This document shows, piece after piece, positions 8,813 to 17,656 of a stretch of 64,000 bases of DNA; the stretch's first letter is position 1, and every line of letters begins with the position of its first letter. This DNA is from Gordonia paraffinivorans NBRC 108238 (GTDB lineage Bacteria > Actinomycetota > Actinomycetes > Mycobacteriales > Mycobacteriaceae), in assembly GCF_000344155.1 (NCBI RefSeq), contig NZ_BAOQ01000033.1, forward strand, positions 1 to 64,000, read 5' to 3'. The notes beneath the pieces are model-generated. The model was not told the origin of the DNA. It worked only from the letters and a program-made list of their open reading frames with translations, and did not search any database. A program made the translations under genes and the position numbers.

Positions 8813-9724
8813 TCACCGCGCCTCCTCTGCCGCCGCGAGGATCCGCCTGCGCAGCGGCGAGGCGGTGTTGGGCAGCCACATCGCGCGGACCGGCGCGAAC
8901 GGCGGGTCGGTGAACTCGACGATCCGGATGGTGTCGCCGTAGAGCCAGCCGGGTTCGTTGGTGACGAAGGCGCACGCCTGCGGGTGCGCGATCACCGCGG
9001 TGTGCGGCGGTGTGCCCAGGAGCGTCGAGAGGATGATCCGCGGCTCGAAGCCGGCGCGTCGGCACAGGCCGACGAGGATGTCGGTGTACTCGTACTCGTG
9101 CTCCGGCCCCCACACGACGATCTCGTAATCGGCCAGAGCGGCCATGTCCACGCGTTCGTGCGCGGCCAGCGGGTGGTCACCGCGAACCGCGAGTCGCAGC
9201 TCGTGCTGGGTGGCGATGGTCGTCGCCATGTCCGGCGGTGCTGCGACGCCGCGGCCCAGCGCCAGGTCGATCGCGCCGGACAGCAACTCCTCGCGCATGG
9301 CATCGGCGAAGACCGGACGCACCGTGATGGGGATCGACGGGTCGGCGAGCACGACGGGCTCGATGATGCGGAACACCTCCGACGAGGCGAGGTCCGGTGC
9401 GTGCCCGATGACGAACGGAGCGGGAGCGCCGGCGTCGACCCGCCTGACGTGCGTCAAGAGCTGCTCGCCACCGGCGAGCAGTGGCACCGCACCCCGGTAG
9501 AGGGCCTCGCCGGCGGGCGTCGGCGTCAGGCTCCGGCGCGACCGCGAGAACAGCTCGACGCCCAGCTGACGCTCCAGTTCCCTGATCGCCGAGGACAACG
9601 CCTGCTGGCTGATGAACAGGGCGTCGGCGGCGACTCGGAGGCTCGGTGACTCCATCACGACGGCAAACATGCGCAGACGCCGAAGGTCGATGTCCCGCAG
9701 CCCGGAGTCGACACCCACGTTCAT
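8813..9724 (-). CDS. LysR family transcriptional regulator
   Basis: A 303-residue LTTR. The winged helix-turn-helix covers about residues 15-75, with FAVVMESPSLRVAADALF, SQQALSSAIRELERQLG and LFSRSRRSLTPTPAGE. The remainder is the periplasmic-binding-protein-like effector domain. LTTRs usually regulate a divergently transcribed gene. Here the divergent neighbour is a GGDEF protein, but its start is more than 330 bp away. The ATG is preferred over an adjacent TTG because AGGAG lies 7 bp upstream. The effector is unknown. Confidence 0.87.
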   Translation of the reverse strand: MNVGVDSGLRDIDLRRLRMFAVVMESPSLRVAADALFISQQALSSAIRELERQLGVELFSRSRRSLTPTPAGEALYRGAVPLLAGGEQLLTHVRRVDAGAPAPFVIGHAPDLASSEVFRIIEPVVLADPSIPITVRPVFADAMREELLSGAIDLALGRGVAAPPDMATTIATQHELRLAVRGDHPLAAHERVDMAALADYEIVVWGPEHEYEYTDILVGLCRRAGFEPRIILSTLLGTPPHTAVIAHPQACAFVTNEPGWLYGDTIRIVEFTDPPFAPVRAMWLPNTASPLRRRILAAAEEAR

Positions 9725-10060
9725 CAATCAACTCCTGTCAGTTATCCGGATTGATGTGATTGTAGGTTGATCTTTTAGACAATAGGCTCACTTTTGCCTG
9801 GCACTGTTCATCAGCTACCAGTTGCAGATCGGTTCCTGTCGGGGTCCCCCCGCGGAGGGGACGGGGGGACCCCGACAGGACGCCTTCTCCGGTGGTTGCG
9901 CACCACCTCGTCCTGGACCTCGACCAGACCGTTCAACGATTGTTCAACTTCGATGTGCTGACGTTGATCTCGTCTACACTCGGCCTGTCCCACAACTCGC
10001 GCGGTGCCATGGTCTCGGACCCGGATGGCCCGGCACCCACCGATTTCCGGAGTGGAGCAG
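9725..10060. promoter_or_regulatory. Long divergent intergenic region with a perfect 17-bp palindrome
   Basis: 336 bp between the lysR and GGDEF starts. The first 60 bp beside lysR are AT-rich for this genome and hold several TTGAT motifs, suiting an LTTR site. A perfect inverted repeat has arms at 9835-9851 and 9863-9879 with an 11-nt loop. Further on, GTTCAAC occurs at 9931-9937 and 9942-9948, one helical turn apart. No convincing coding sequence is present. Confidence 0.5.
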
Positions 10061-11212
10061 GTGAAAGAATCGGCCGGCCGCAGGGAGATCGCGCGTGGAA
10101 CCGCCATCTACGACGAGACGCATCACGTCCTGCAGCAGATCAGGCTGCGCGAGAGCCACATCAGATACTCCATCGCCGCGCTCGTCCTCGTCTTCGGCCT
10201 CATCGCCTTCTGCGGACTCTTCAGCCCGGCGAGCGCACAGGGCTCCGTCATCCGCTCGGTGATCATCGGCACCGCGGCGGCCAGCACCATCCCCGCCGCC
10301 GTCATGGTGAGCCGCATCCACCTCGGCGAGATCTGGTGGACCAAGAGGTCGCAGGTCCGCGGCTTCAACACGTGGTTCGTGATCTACGCCGACGTCGGCA
10401 CTGCGATCTGCGTGTTCGCCACCGCCGACCCCCGCGTCGCGCTGTGCTTCTGCGTCCTGTTCGCGGTCGTGGGCTCCTATAGCGCGCATTTCGTGAAGCC
10501 CTCGGTCGCGTACGCGCACATGATCTTCTCCAGCATGGTCACCTGCGTCCTGGGCGTCGGCATCTGGCTCGACGGAGTCGCGCCGATCATCGCCTTCACC
10601 ACGACCCTCGCCATCCTGGTCGCGGTCAACTCGACCGTGACGCTGCATCAGGGATACACCTCCGACATGCAACGGACGCTGCGGCATCAGCTGCGGATGG
10701 CCAACACCGACCCGTTGACCGGCCTGCTCAACCGGCGCGGCTTCATCCTCGCCACGACCACGCTGCTGCGTGACGGCACAGCAGGCCATTTCGCCCTCTT
10801 CATCGTCGACGTCGACCGCTTCAAGCGCATCAACGACGACCACGGTCACGCCACCGGGGACCTCGTTCTCCAGCGTCTGGCCGGAATCCTGGAGCAAGCG
10901 GTGGACGAGCCCGCCGTCATCGCACGACTCGGCGGCGACGAGTTCGCGATCGCCGTGCACCTCGACGAACTGGCCGCCGGAGTCGTCGCCGAGCGCATCT
11001 GCGGCAGCCCGGTCGAACTCGACGACGGCGACCAGACCACCGTGAGCCTCGGCGTCGCCGTCGGCCCGATCCCCGGCGGGCAGCTGATCGACGAGGCCGC
11101 GACCGCCCGCATCCAGCGCGATTTCGCCCTGGCCGACGCCGCGCTCTTCGAGTCGAAGTCGACCCGGCGCGGCACCTACACGATCACTCGAGCCGGAGAG
11201 ATCGCATCCTGA
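10061..11212 (+). CDS. Membrane diguanylate cyclase (GGDEF domain)
   Basis: A 383-residue protein with about six hydrophobic segments in residues 35-195 followed by a GGDEF domain. The catalytic motif GGDEF is at residues 291-295, with the upstream FIVDVDRFKRIND metal-binding region and DPLTGLLNRRGF at the domain start. It should make cyclic di-GMP from two GTP. The inhibitory I-site RxxD, expected about five residues before the motif, is absent (sequence there is DEPAVIA), so product inhibition is unlikely at that site. There is no EAL domain here or nearby. The start is a GTG with CCGGAG upstream. An ATG 19 codons earlier is the alternative. Confidence 0.83.
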   Translation: MKESAGRREIARGTAIYDETHHVLQQIRLRESHIRYSIAALVLVFGLIAFCGLFSPASAQGSVIRSVIIGTAAASTIPAAVMVSRIHLGEIWWTKRSQVRGFNTWFVIYADVGTAICVFATADPRVALCFCVLFAVVGSYSAHFVKPSVAYAHMIFSSMVTCVLGVGIWLDGVAPIIAFTTTLAILVAVNSTVTLHQGYTSDMQRTLRHQLRMANTDPLTGLLNRRGFILATTTLLRDGTAGHFALFIVDVDRFKRINDDHGHATGDLVLQRLAGILEQAVDEPAVIARLGGDEFAIAVHLDELAAGVVAERICGSPVELDDGDQTTVSLGVAVGPIPGGQLIDEAATARIQRDFALADAALFESKSTRRGTYTITRAGEIAS

Positions 11213-11213
11213 C

Positions 11214-12578
11214 CTACAGAACCACCCCCGGGTTCAGGATGCCGTCCGGATCGAGTGCGTTCTTGATCCGCGTCGTCAGCTCCATGACATCGGGCCCGAG
11301 TTGATCAGGCAGCCACCCCTTCTTGAGGCGGCCGACGCCGTGTTCGCCGGTGATGGTTCCGTCGAGTTCGATCGCGAGGTCCATGACCTCGCCGAACGCG
11401 CGCTGCGCCCGCTCCGCCTCGTCGGCGTCGTCGGGATCGAAGACGATCAGCGGGTGGGTGTTGCCGTCGCCGGCGTGCGCGATCACCGAGATCATCACCC
11501 GGTTGACGGCCGCGATCTTCTCGACGCCCCCGATCAGATCCGGTAGCGAGGGAAGCGGGACCCCGACGTCCTCGAGCAGCAACGATCCGAGTCTCTCCAC
11601 GGCCGGGATCGCGGCCCGCCGCGCCGCGGTGAAGGCCTCTCCCTCGGCGGGATCGTCGGTGGCAAAGACCTCGCCCGCGCCGCAGTCCTCGAATGCGCGC
11701 CGGATCAGCTCCACCTCCGCGGCCCCCGCCGCGCCGGGAGCGTCCGACTGGGCGACCAGCAGGGCGCCGGCCTCACGGTCGAGACCCATCCGCAGCATGT
11801 CCTCGACGGCGTTGATGGACACCGAGTCCATGAATTCGAGCATCGCCGGCCGGATCTGCGCCGTGACCGCGAGCACCGCCCGGCTCGCCTCGTGGACCGA
11901 CGGGAAGATCCCGACGACCGTGCACGCCCGGTCCTGCGGCGGCAGGAGTCGCAGCGTCACCTCGGTGATGATGCCGAGGAGCCCCTCGCTGCCGACGAAG
12001 AGCTTCGTCAGCGGCAGCCCGGCGGAATCCTTGAGCTGGCGGCCGCCGATGCGGACCGCGCGCCCGTCGGCCAGCACGACCTCCAACCCCAGCACGTAGT
12101 CGGTGGTGACGCCGTACTTCACACAACACAGCCCGCCGGCGTTGGTGGCCACGTTGCCGCCGATGGAGCAGATCTCGAAGGAGGACGGGTCCGGCGGGTA
12201 CCAGAGGCCCGCGGCCGCCGCGGCGGCCTTGACCTCGGCGTTGAGAATTCCCGGCTGGACGATCGCGGTGCGGGTGGGCCGGTCGATCACGATGTCGCGC
12301 ATCTTCTCGGTGGAGAGCATGATCGCGCCGTCGACCGCGGTCGCGCCGCCCGACAGGCTCGTCCCCGCACCCCGGGTGATGATCGGGACCCGGTTGGACG
12401 CGCACCAGCGGACGGTCTCCTGCACCTCTGCCGTCGACGTGGGACGCACCAGCGCCACCGGCGTGCCGGCGTCGGGATCGGCGGCACGGTCCTGGCGGTA
12501 CCCCGCGAGGATGTCGGGATCGGTGATCACCATTCCGTCGGGAAGGGTGGCGGCCAGCGAACTCGGATCGGCGCTCAT
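11214..12578 (-). CDS. FAD-linked oxidase, GlcD / D-lactate dehydrogenase type
   Basis: A 454-residue flavoprotein oxidising a 2-hydroxy acid such as glycolate, D-lactate or D-2-hydroxyglutarate. The FAD-binding PCMH domain spans about residues 40-215, with TRGAGTSLSGGA, GGNVATNAGG and FVGSEGLLGIITE. The C-terminal cap domain holds the family motifs HAGDGNTHP and GEHGVGRLKKGWL. The electron acceptor is probably cytochrome or quinone rather than O2 (family knowledge). No GlcE or GlcF subunit adjoins, so it is likely a stand-alone dehydrogenase. It ends one base after the convergent GGDEF gene. Confidence 0.85.
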   Translation of the reverse strand: MSADPSSLAATLPDGMVITDPDILAGYRQDRAADPDAGTPVALVRPTSTAEVQETVRWCASNRVPIITRGAGTSLSGGATAVDGAIMLSTEKMRDIVIDRPTRTAIVQPGILNAEVKAAAAAAGLWYPPDPSSFEICSIGGNVATNAGGLCCVKYGVTTDYVLGLEVVLADGRAVRIGGRQLKDSAGLPLTKLFVGSEGLLGIITEVTLRLLPPQDRACTVVGIFPSVHEASRAVLAVTAQIRPAMLEFMDSVSINAVEDMLRMGLDREAGALLVAQSDAPGAAGAAEVELIRRAFEDCGAGEVFATDDPAEGEAFTAARRAAIPAVERLGSLLLEDVGVPLPSLPDLIGGVEKIAAVNRVMISVIAHAGDGNTHPLIVFDPDDADEAERAQRAFGEVMDLAIELDGTITGEHGVGRLKKGWLPDQLGPDVMELTTRIKNALDPDGILNPGVVL

Positions 12579-12743
12579 GGGTTCAGCGTATTCGTCCGTG
12601 CACCCTGCCCGGCTCGGCTTCGCCGTACGTTCTCGCCGCACGCGCGAAGAGCTCGGGCAGCAAATTGCTTTCATTCGGCCCGACCCGACGCGCTGGGCTG
12701 GGCGGACCGCCCTCGCGTGTCTCGTCCCTCTACCCTGGTCAGG

Positions 12744-13682
12744 GTGTTCGAGGTTGGCGACAGGGTGGCCGGCTTCACCATCGACGAATTCATCGGCGGG
12801 GGTGCGAGCGCGGACGTCTTCCGTGCCCATCGCGACGACGGCAGCGGGCCGGTCGCGCTGAAAGTGCTGCACCCGAACGCATCCGACCACGCGCGGGTGC
12901 GCGAACGATTCGAGCGCGAGTACGGCATCGCGTCTCTCCTACACCACCCCCACATCGTCACGATGCACTCGCACGGCGAGATCGAGACGCCGCGGGGTTC
13001 GGCCCACCGGCCGACGCTGTGGCTGGCGATGCAATATGTTCCGGGCCCGTCGGCGACCGCGCTGGTCTCGCCCGCCGACGACGAACCGAACGTCGACGCC
13101 ATCCTGCGGGTGGCGGCCCAGATCGCCGACGCACTCGACCACGCGCATCGCCAGGAGATCATCCACCGGGACGTCAAGCCCGGCAACATCCTCCTGTCTC
13201 GCCCCGTCGGCCCCGACACCGACGACGACACCCCGGTCGACGCACTGCTCTCGGACTTCGGAATCGCGCAATTCCTCGACGACACAAGGCCACTCGCCCG
13301 CAACGGCCGCGTACAGGGATCGATCGGATACGCCTCGCCCGAACTGCTCCAGGCGCAGCGGCTGACGCCGGCCACCGACATCTACGCCTTCGCCTGCACC
13401 CTCGTCGAGCTTTTCACCGGTGTCCCGCCCTACCCCCGCCACACGTCCTTCGCGATCACCTACGCCCACCTCCACGCCGACCCGCCGAAACTCACCCGCC
13501 GACGCCCCTGGCTGCCCTCGGCGATGGATTCGATCTTCGCGAAGGCCCTCGCGAAGTCGCCCGCCGACCGCTACCGGACCTGCACCGAACTCGTCGACAT
13601 CCTCACCCGTCTCCTGCGCGACGTCCCGGTGCCCGAGGCGCCCGCTCGGTCTCGCTGGTGGGGACGCCTGCGGCAACCGTGA
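12744..13682 (+). CDS. Soluble Ser/Thr protein kinase (Hanks type)
   Basis: A 312-residue eukaryotic-like kinase. The glycine loop is GGGASADVF at residues 18-26, the ATP-anchoring Lys40 is in VALK, the catalytic loop HRDVKPGN has Asp143, and the DFG motif is at 171-173. The activation segment ends in GSIGYASPE. After the kinase core, only about 20 basic and aromatic residues remain, with no transmembrane helix and no PASTA repeats. It is therefore a cytoplasmic kinase unlike PknA or PknB. The start is a GTG following CAGG. The neighbouring genes give no substrate hint. Confidence 0.85.
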   Translation: MFEVGDRVAGFTIDEFIGGGASADVFRAHRDDGSGPVALKVLHPNASDHARVRERFEREYGIASLLHHPHIVTMHSHGEIETPRGSAHRPTLWLAMQYVPGPSATALVSPADDEPNVDAILRVAAQIADALDHAHRQEIIHRDVKPGNILLSRPVGPDTDDDTPVDALLSDFGIAQFLDDTRPLARNGRVQGSIGYASPELLQAQRLTPATDIYAFACTLVELFTGVPPYPRHTSFAITYAHLHADPPKLTRRRPWLPSAMDSIFAKALAKSPADRYRTCTELVDILTRLLRDVPVPEAPARSRWWGRLRQP

Positions 13683-13709
13683 GATCCGCCTGGCGGACGC
13701 GCAGACACC

Positions 13710-14849
13710 TCAGATCTCGGATACGGGCTCGTCGAGGCGGTACACCCGCACCGCGGTGTCGCGAAGTATCCGCCGCAACGCCTCGTCGCCCCATTGGGAC
13801 ACCCGATCCACGAGGGCGCCGACGAGGACGTCGATCGCCGCATTGGGACGGTCGATCGGGAAGTTCGAGCCGAACATGATGCGGTCCGAACCGAAATGGG
13901 TGACGACGTGGTCGACGAACGGGCCGATCATCTCCCCCAGCGTCGACTGCCCGCCGATGTTGCCCCACCGCTCGTGCCCGTACCCCAGGATCGGCATCGC
14001 GAGTCCCGAGAGTTTCACCACCACATTGCGATACGAGGCCAGGGTGGTCATCCGCTCGCGCCACAACCGGTAGATGTCGGCGCGCGCCGCGGCCGTCGCC
14101 CCGGTGCGCGTGCCGATCGGCCCGAACACCCCGGCGGGCATCCCGAAGTGGTCGAGGACGATCGTCGTGTCCGGATACTCGCGGGCCAGGACGACGACAT
14201 CGTAGAGCTGATGCGAGTAGACCGCGGCCTCGAAGACGAGATCCCGGCCGGCGAGCTCGGCGAAGCCGTCGAGGAACCGCGACGACGACAGGATGTTGTC
14301 GCGGTCGCCGCCGGACCGCACCTTCGGGTCCGGGTGCCGGGTCGCGACGAGGCGTACGCCACGGACCTTCGACGACACCGTGAACTGTTCGTCGAGCATC
14401 GCGCCGAAATCGGGGTCGCGCGGATCACCGTGCGCGACGATCGCGCCGAGCGGCGGGGCGCCGTCTCTCCCGAACGGCAGCTGCCGAAGGTAGCGCGTCT
14501 CCTCGACCGCGGTGCTGTGCGCGGACATCTGCTCCTCGGCGGGCAGAGCCTTGCGCCAATGGGATTCGACGTGGACGACACACTCGACCGGCACGCCGAA
14601 CACGGTCGGCACGAGCGCGCAGTCCGTGGCGTACTGGGGCGGTTCGTAGGGGCGGGCCACGATCCTCGGATTCAGAACGAACTCGCGATCCGCGCGGGAG
14701 GCGATCAGCGGAAAGGCCCTGTCCCCCAGCCGGGAGACGAGCCCGGAGAGGCGTGATGCGCGTGTCGCCGCCCACGGCGTGCGGCGTGGATTCCAATGCT
14801 GCACGTGCGCGTCAACGATGCCCGGTAGGACACCATCGAGGGACGTCAT
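13710..14849 (-). CDS. Amidohydrolase family protein (TIM-barrel metal hydrolase)
   Basis: A 379-residue amidohydrolase_2 family member. The metal-binding HxxH element is DAHVQHW at about residues 13-19. A second His lies in LDHFGMP, and the C-terminal FGSNFPIDR supplies the conserved Asp. Members include decarboxylases and lactonases of aromatic or sugar acids (family knowledge). Substrate is not assignable. I take the internal ATG with AAGG 7 bp upstream rather than an ATG 12 codons earlier, which would overlap the flavohemoglobin promoter region. Confidence 0.78.
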   Translation of the reverse strand: MTSLDGVLPGIVDAHVQHWNPRRTPWAATRASRLSGLVSRLGDRAFPLIASRADREFVLNPRIVARPYEPPQYATDCALVPTVFGVPVECVVHVESHWRKALPAEEQMSAHSTAVEETRYLRQLPFGRDGAPPLGAIVAHGDPRDPDFGAMLDEQFTVSSKVRGVRLVATRHPDPKVRSGGDRDNILSSSRFLDGFAELAGRDLVFEAAVYSHQLYDVVVLAREYPDTTIVLDHFGMPAGVFGPIGTRTGATAAARADIYRLWRERMTTLASYRNVVVKLSGLAMPILGYGHERWGNIGGQSTLGEMIGPFVDHVVTHFGSDRIMFGSNFPIDRPNAAIDVLVGALVDRVSQWGDEALRRILRDTAVRVYRLDEPVSEI

Positions 14850-14981
14850 GGGTGTACCTTGCCACACCGGGTGATCGTCCGACATACGATGACGGATCCT
14901 GAATTGGATGCAGTCAAGGGACTACTCTGGAGTTTCTTGGGGGATGCGGGGACGAACGCCGACGGAGGTTGCCCAGACAGA

Positions 14982-16133
14982 ATGGCGAGTCACACACGCC
15001 ACGCTTTGCATCAGCTCCGGATCGAGGTGAACCGCGACCCGGAGCGGTTCGTCACCGAGGTCTATACGCGCATGTTCGCGATCGACCCCGACCTTCGCGA
15101 TCTCTTCGGCGTGTCGATGGCGGCCCAGCACGAGGCCTTCCACCGTGTGATCGACCACGTGCTCGAGGCCATCCCGGCCGCGACCGGCCACACCGAGCTC
15201 GTCGAGCTCCTCGCCCAACTCGGCCGCGACCACCGCAAGTACGGGGTGGAGCCGGAGCACTACCACATCATGTACAGCGCCCTGATGGGCGAGTTCGCCG
15301 AGCTCATGGCCGAATACTGGGACTCCGAGACCCAACAGACCATCTCGCAGGCGATGATGCTGGTCACCGGCGTGATGCGCGGCGCGGCCGAGACCGCGAC
15401 CGACCCCGCGCGCTGGACGGCGGAGGTCGTCGAGAAATACCGGATCACCCGTGACCTCGCCGTGGTCCGGCTCATCGCGCACTCGCCGCTGCGGTTCCGG
15501 CCCGGCCAGTACCTCGAGGTGCAGGTCCCGCAGTGGCCCAAGGTGTGGCGCAACCTCTCGTCGTCGATCCCGCCCAACCCGGCCGGCGAACTGGAGTTCC
15601 ACGTGCGCGCGGTCAAGGGCGGGACGGTGAGCTCGGCGATCGTCGGAGACACGCGCGTCGGGGACGTGTGGACGTTCGCCCAGAGTCACGGCACCCTGCA
15701 CGTCGACCGTGATCGCAAGGTCCTCATGGTGGCCGGGGGGACGGGCCTCGCACCGCTCCGCGCGTTGCTCATCGAGATGAGCAAGCGCGTGGACAACCCG
15801 CCGACACACATCTTCTACGGCACGCGCCACCCCGGTGAGCTCTACGACCTCGCGGTGCTGCGCCGGATCGCCTCGACGAACCCGTGGTTGCAGGTCACCG
15901 CGGTGTCGGAGCACGAACACGACCCGTGGTGGATCAACTCCGTGGCCACGCCGGAAGAACTCGGCATCGAGCACCACATCGGCACGCTCGCCGACGTGGT
16001 CCCCCGGGCCGGCAACTGGGAGGACCACCAGGTTCTCGTCGCCGGCTCACCTCAGATGATCGAGACCACGCGCCGCAAGCTGATCATCGCCGGGGTTCGG
16101 GCCAGCCGAATCCAGCACGATCCCGTGTTCTGA
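14982..16133 (+). CDS. Flavohemoglobin, likely mycobacterial type II
   Basis: A 383-residue protein with a globin domain (about 1-140) followed by FAD- and NAD-binding reductase domains. The proximal His is in GRDHRKYGVEP. The FAD region has RPGQYLEVQVPQ but RNLSSS where classical Hmp has RxYS. The nucleotide-binding GGTGLAPLR is intact. Classical flavohemoglobins detoxify NO to nitrate. The mycobacterial type II group departs from them in the heme and FAD pockets and has been reported to oxidise D-lactate. The Tyr-to-Leu change in the FAD motif fits type II. The start with GGAGGT upstream is preferred; an ATG at 14889 is possible but its codons look non-coding. Confidence 0.78.
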   Translation: MASHTRHALHQLRIEVNRDPERFVTEVYTRMFAIDPDLRDLFGVSMAAQHEAFHRVIDHVLEAIPAATGHTELVELLAQLGRDHRKYGVEPEHYHIMYSALMGEFAELMAEYWDSETQQTISQAMMLVTGVMRGAAETATDPARWTAEVVEKYRITRDLAVVRLIAHSPLRFRPGQYLEVQVPQWPKVWRNLSSSIPPNPAGELEFHVRAVKGGTVSSAIVGDTRVGDVWTFAQSHGTLHVDRDRKVLMVAGGTGLAPLRALLIEMSKRVDNPPTHIFYGTRHPGELYDLAVLRRIASTNPWLQVTAVSEHEHDPWWINSVATPEELGIEHHIGTLADVVPRAGNWEDHQVLVAGSPQMIETTRRKLIIAGVRASRIQHDPVF

Positions 16134-16195
16134 GGCCGACGATATCCCGCCCGAACCGGGACTTCTCTCGAAGCAGTCGGGCAGAGCCGGTCGAA

Positions 16196-17320
16196 TCAGG
16201 GGGTACCGGACGTGCCCGGGGTGCCGGGCGTCCCGGGACCGTAGGCAGGGGCCTGACCGGGCACCGGCACGGTCACGGTGGTGGTCGTGGTCTCGGTCAC
16301 CGTCGCGACCGGTTCCTCGGATTCGGTCACGGTCGTCGTCCGGGTGACCGGCCGCGGGGTGCTGGTGACCGTCGTCGTCCGTTCCCGGGTCTCGACCTCG
16401 GTCCGGGTCTCGGTGACGGTTTTCGCGTCGGCGGTGACGGTGACCGCCGACGGCGTCCGGGTGACCGTCACCGGGGCGGGCTCCGGGGTGTCGCGCTCGG
16501 CGGCCACGATCAGGGTGAGCCCGACGGCCCCGAGGAACACCGCAGCCCCGATCGCCGCGCCCACGAACCACCAGCGTCGCCCGGTCGAGACGCGCTGGGT
16601 CGGGCCCGGCGTCTCGAGAGCCGCCGCGGCATCCGCCGCACCCAACGCAGATGCGAGCGACGGGTTGTCGACGACGGTGACCGGACGCTGCGAGGCGTAC
16701 TCGATGGCCGGGGCGATGCCCGGGACCTCGGCTCCCGGACCGGCGACGACGATGGACGAGATCTCCCCGCCGCGCGGCAGCTTGCCGATGGCCGCGGCCA
16801 GCCGCGATGCGCCGTCGGGATCGGTGACCGGGTAGACCTGCCCGGGCTCGAACCGGGTGGTGCCGAGCACCGCACCCGAGGCGGTGTCGACCGTGGCCAG
16901 CGTGGTCCCGGCCGCCGGGGCGGCATCCCGGTCGAGGTCGACGACGGCGACGACGCCGCCGCGTGTCGCGTGGGTGCAGGCCATCTCGGTCAACGCCGCG
17001 GAGTAGTCGGTGACGGTCACGCGGTCTGCCCACTCCGGGGTGCCCGGCGACGACGGCGCGAACGCCTGGGCCAGATGCCTGCGGACATCCTCCCTGGACA
17101 CGGAGACACCGATCCGGTCGACGACCACCGGCACGGACTCGACGAGCTCGACGATCGCGGCCTCGGCGCCTTGCGCCGACGGGTCGGGCAGGTCGACGAG
17201 ATTGCTGGCCAGGATGTTGCCGTCCGCGTCCCGGACCACCGACGCGATCTGGTCGTCGACCACCGAGATCCCGAGAACCACGGATGCGGACGGTCCCCCG
17301 CTCGCCGGGCCCTGGGTCAT
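16196..17320 (-). CDS. Membrane protein with degenerate Hsp70/actin-like domain and Thr/Val-rich tail
   Basis: A 374-residue protein of no named family that I can assign with certainty. Residues 12-230 read like an actin-fold ATPase: VVLGISVVDDQIASVV resembles the first phosphate loop, VVAVVDLDRD (123-132) the second, and IVVAGPGAEVPGI (190-202) plus NPSLASALGAA (219-229) the adenosine region of Hsp70. The glycines that bind phosphate are mostly lost. One transmembrane helix follows at about 250-274. An outside tail is dominated by Thr-Val pairs and ends in Pro-Gly-Thr repeats. The ATG with GGAGGTGACG upstream is a strong start. Its function is unknown. Confidence 0.75.
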   Translation of the reverse strand: MTQGPASGGPSASVVLGISVVDDQIASVVRDADGNILASNLVDLPDPSAQGAEAAIVELVESVPVVVDRIGVSVSREDVRRHLAQAFAPSSPGTPEWADRVTVTDYSAALTEMACTHATRGGVVAVVDLDRDAAPAAGTTLATVDTASGAVLGTTRFEPGQVYPVTDPDGASRLAAAIGKLPRGGEISSIVVAGPGAEVPGIAPAIEYASQRPVTVVDNPSLASALGAADAAAALETPGPTQRVSTGRRWWFVGAAIGAAVFLGAVGLTLIVAAERDTPEPAPVTVTRTPSAVTVTADAKTVTETRTEVETRERTTTVTSTPRPVTRTTTVTESEEPVATVTETTTTTVTVPVPGQAPAYGPGTPGTPGTSGTP

Positions 17321-17656
17321 CGTCACCTCCGAGTCGTCGTTGCCCATGGAGCCTAGTCGCTGAGGGGACGCCGCGAGGCAGTGGGAGTCCCGGCGCCGCC
17401 CTCGCCGGGGTACGGCCGGGGCCCGGCAGCGCCGGGGAATCGCCGACCCGGCCAGGCACGACAGCCTTGGAAAGAAGGCGTGAGAATCCTCGAACTCGAC
17501 CGGCGGAGAACTTCTTTCACGACAAAGGCTCGCCCGGCGAGGGCCGCCGTCAGGCGGCTTCCCCACCGGACGAGCCGATGCTTCGTCCGACGTGAGCGCC
17601 ACCCCTCTCGCGGCGTCTTCGCCGACGCGCTCGGGGATGGGGAGATGCTCAGCAGA
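17321..17656. other. Intergenic region without a supported gene
   Basis: 336 bp between two minus-strand genes. It holds a short 6-bp stem-loop at 17543-17558 just below the monooxygenase gene, a possible terminator, and GC-rich sequence in which open frames exist but lack a ribosome site or recognisable protein. The promoter of the membrane protein should lie in the lower part. Confidence 0.5.

Noticed and set aside
17284..17595. Plus-strand open frame between the Hsp70-like protein and the monooxygenase
   Set aside because: Arg/Pro/Gly-rich with no ribosome site and it overlaps the start of a well-supported gene.
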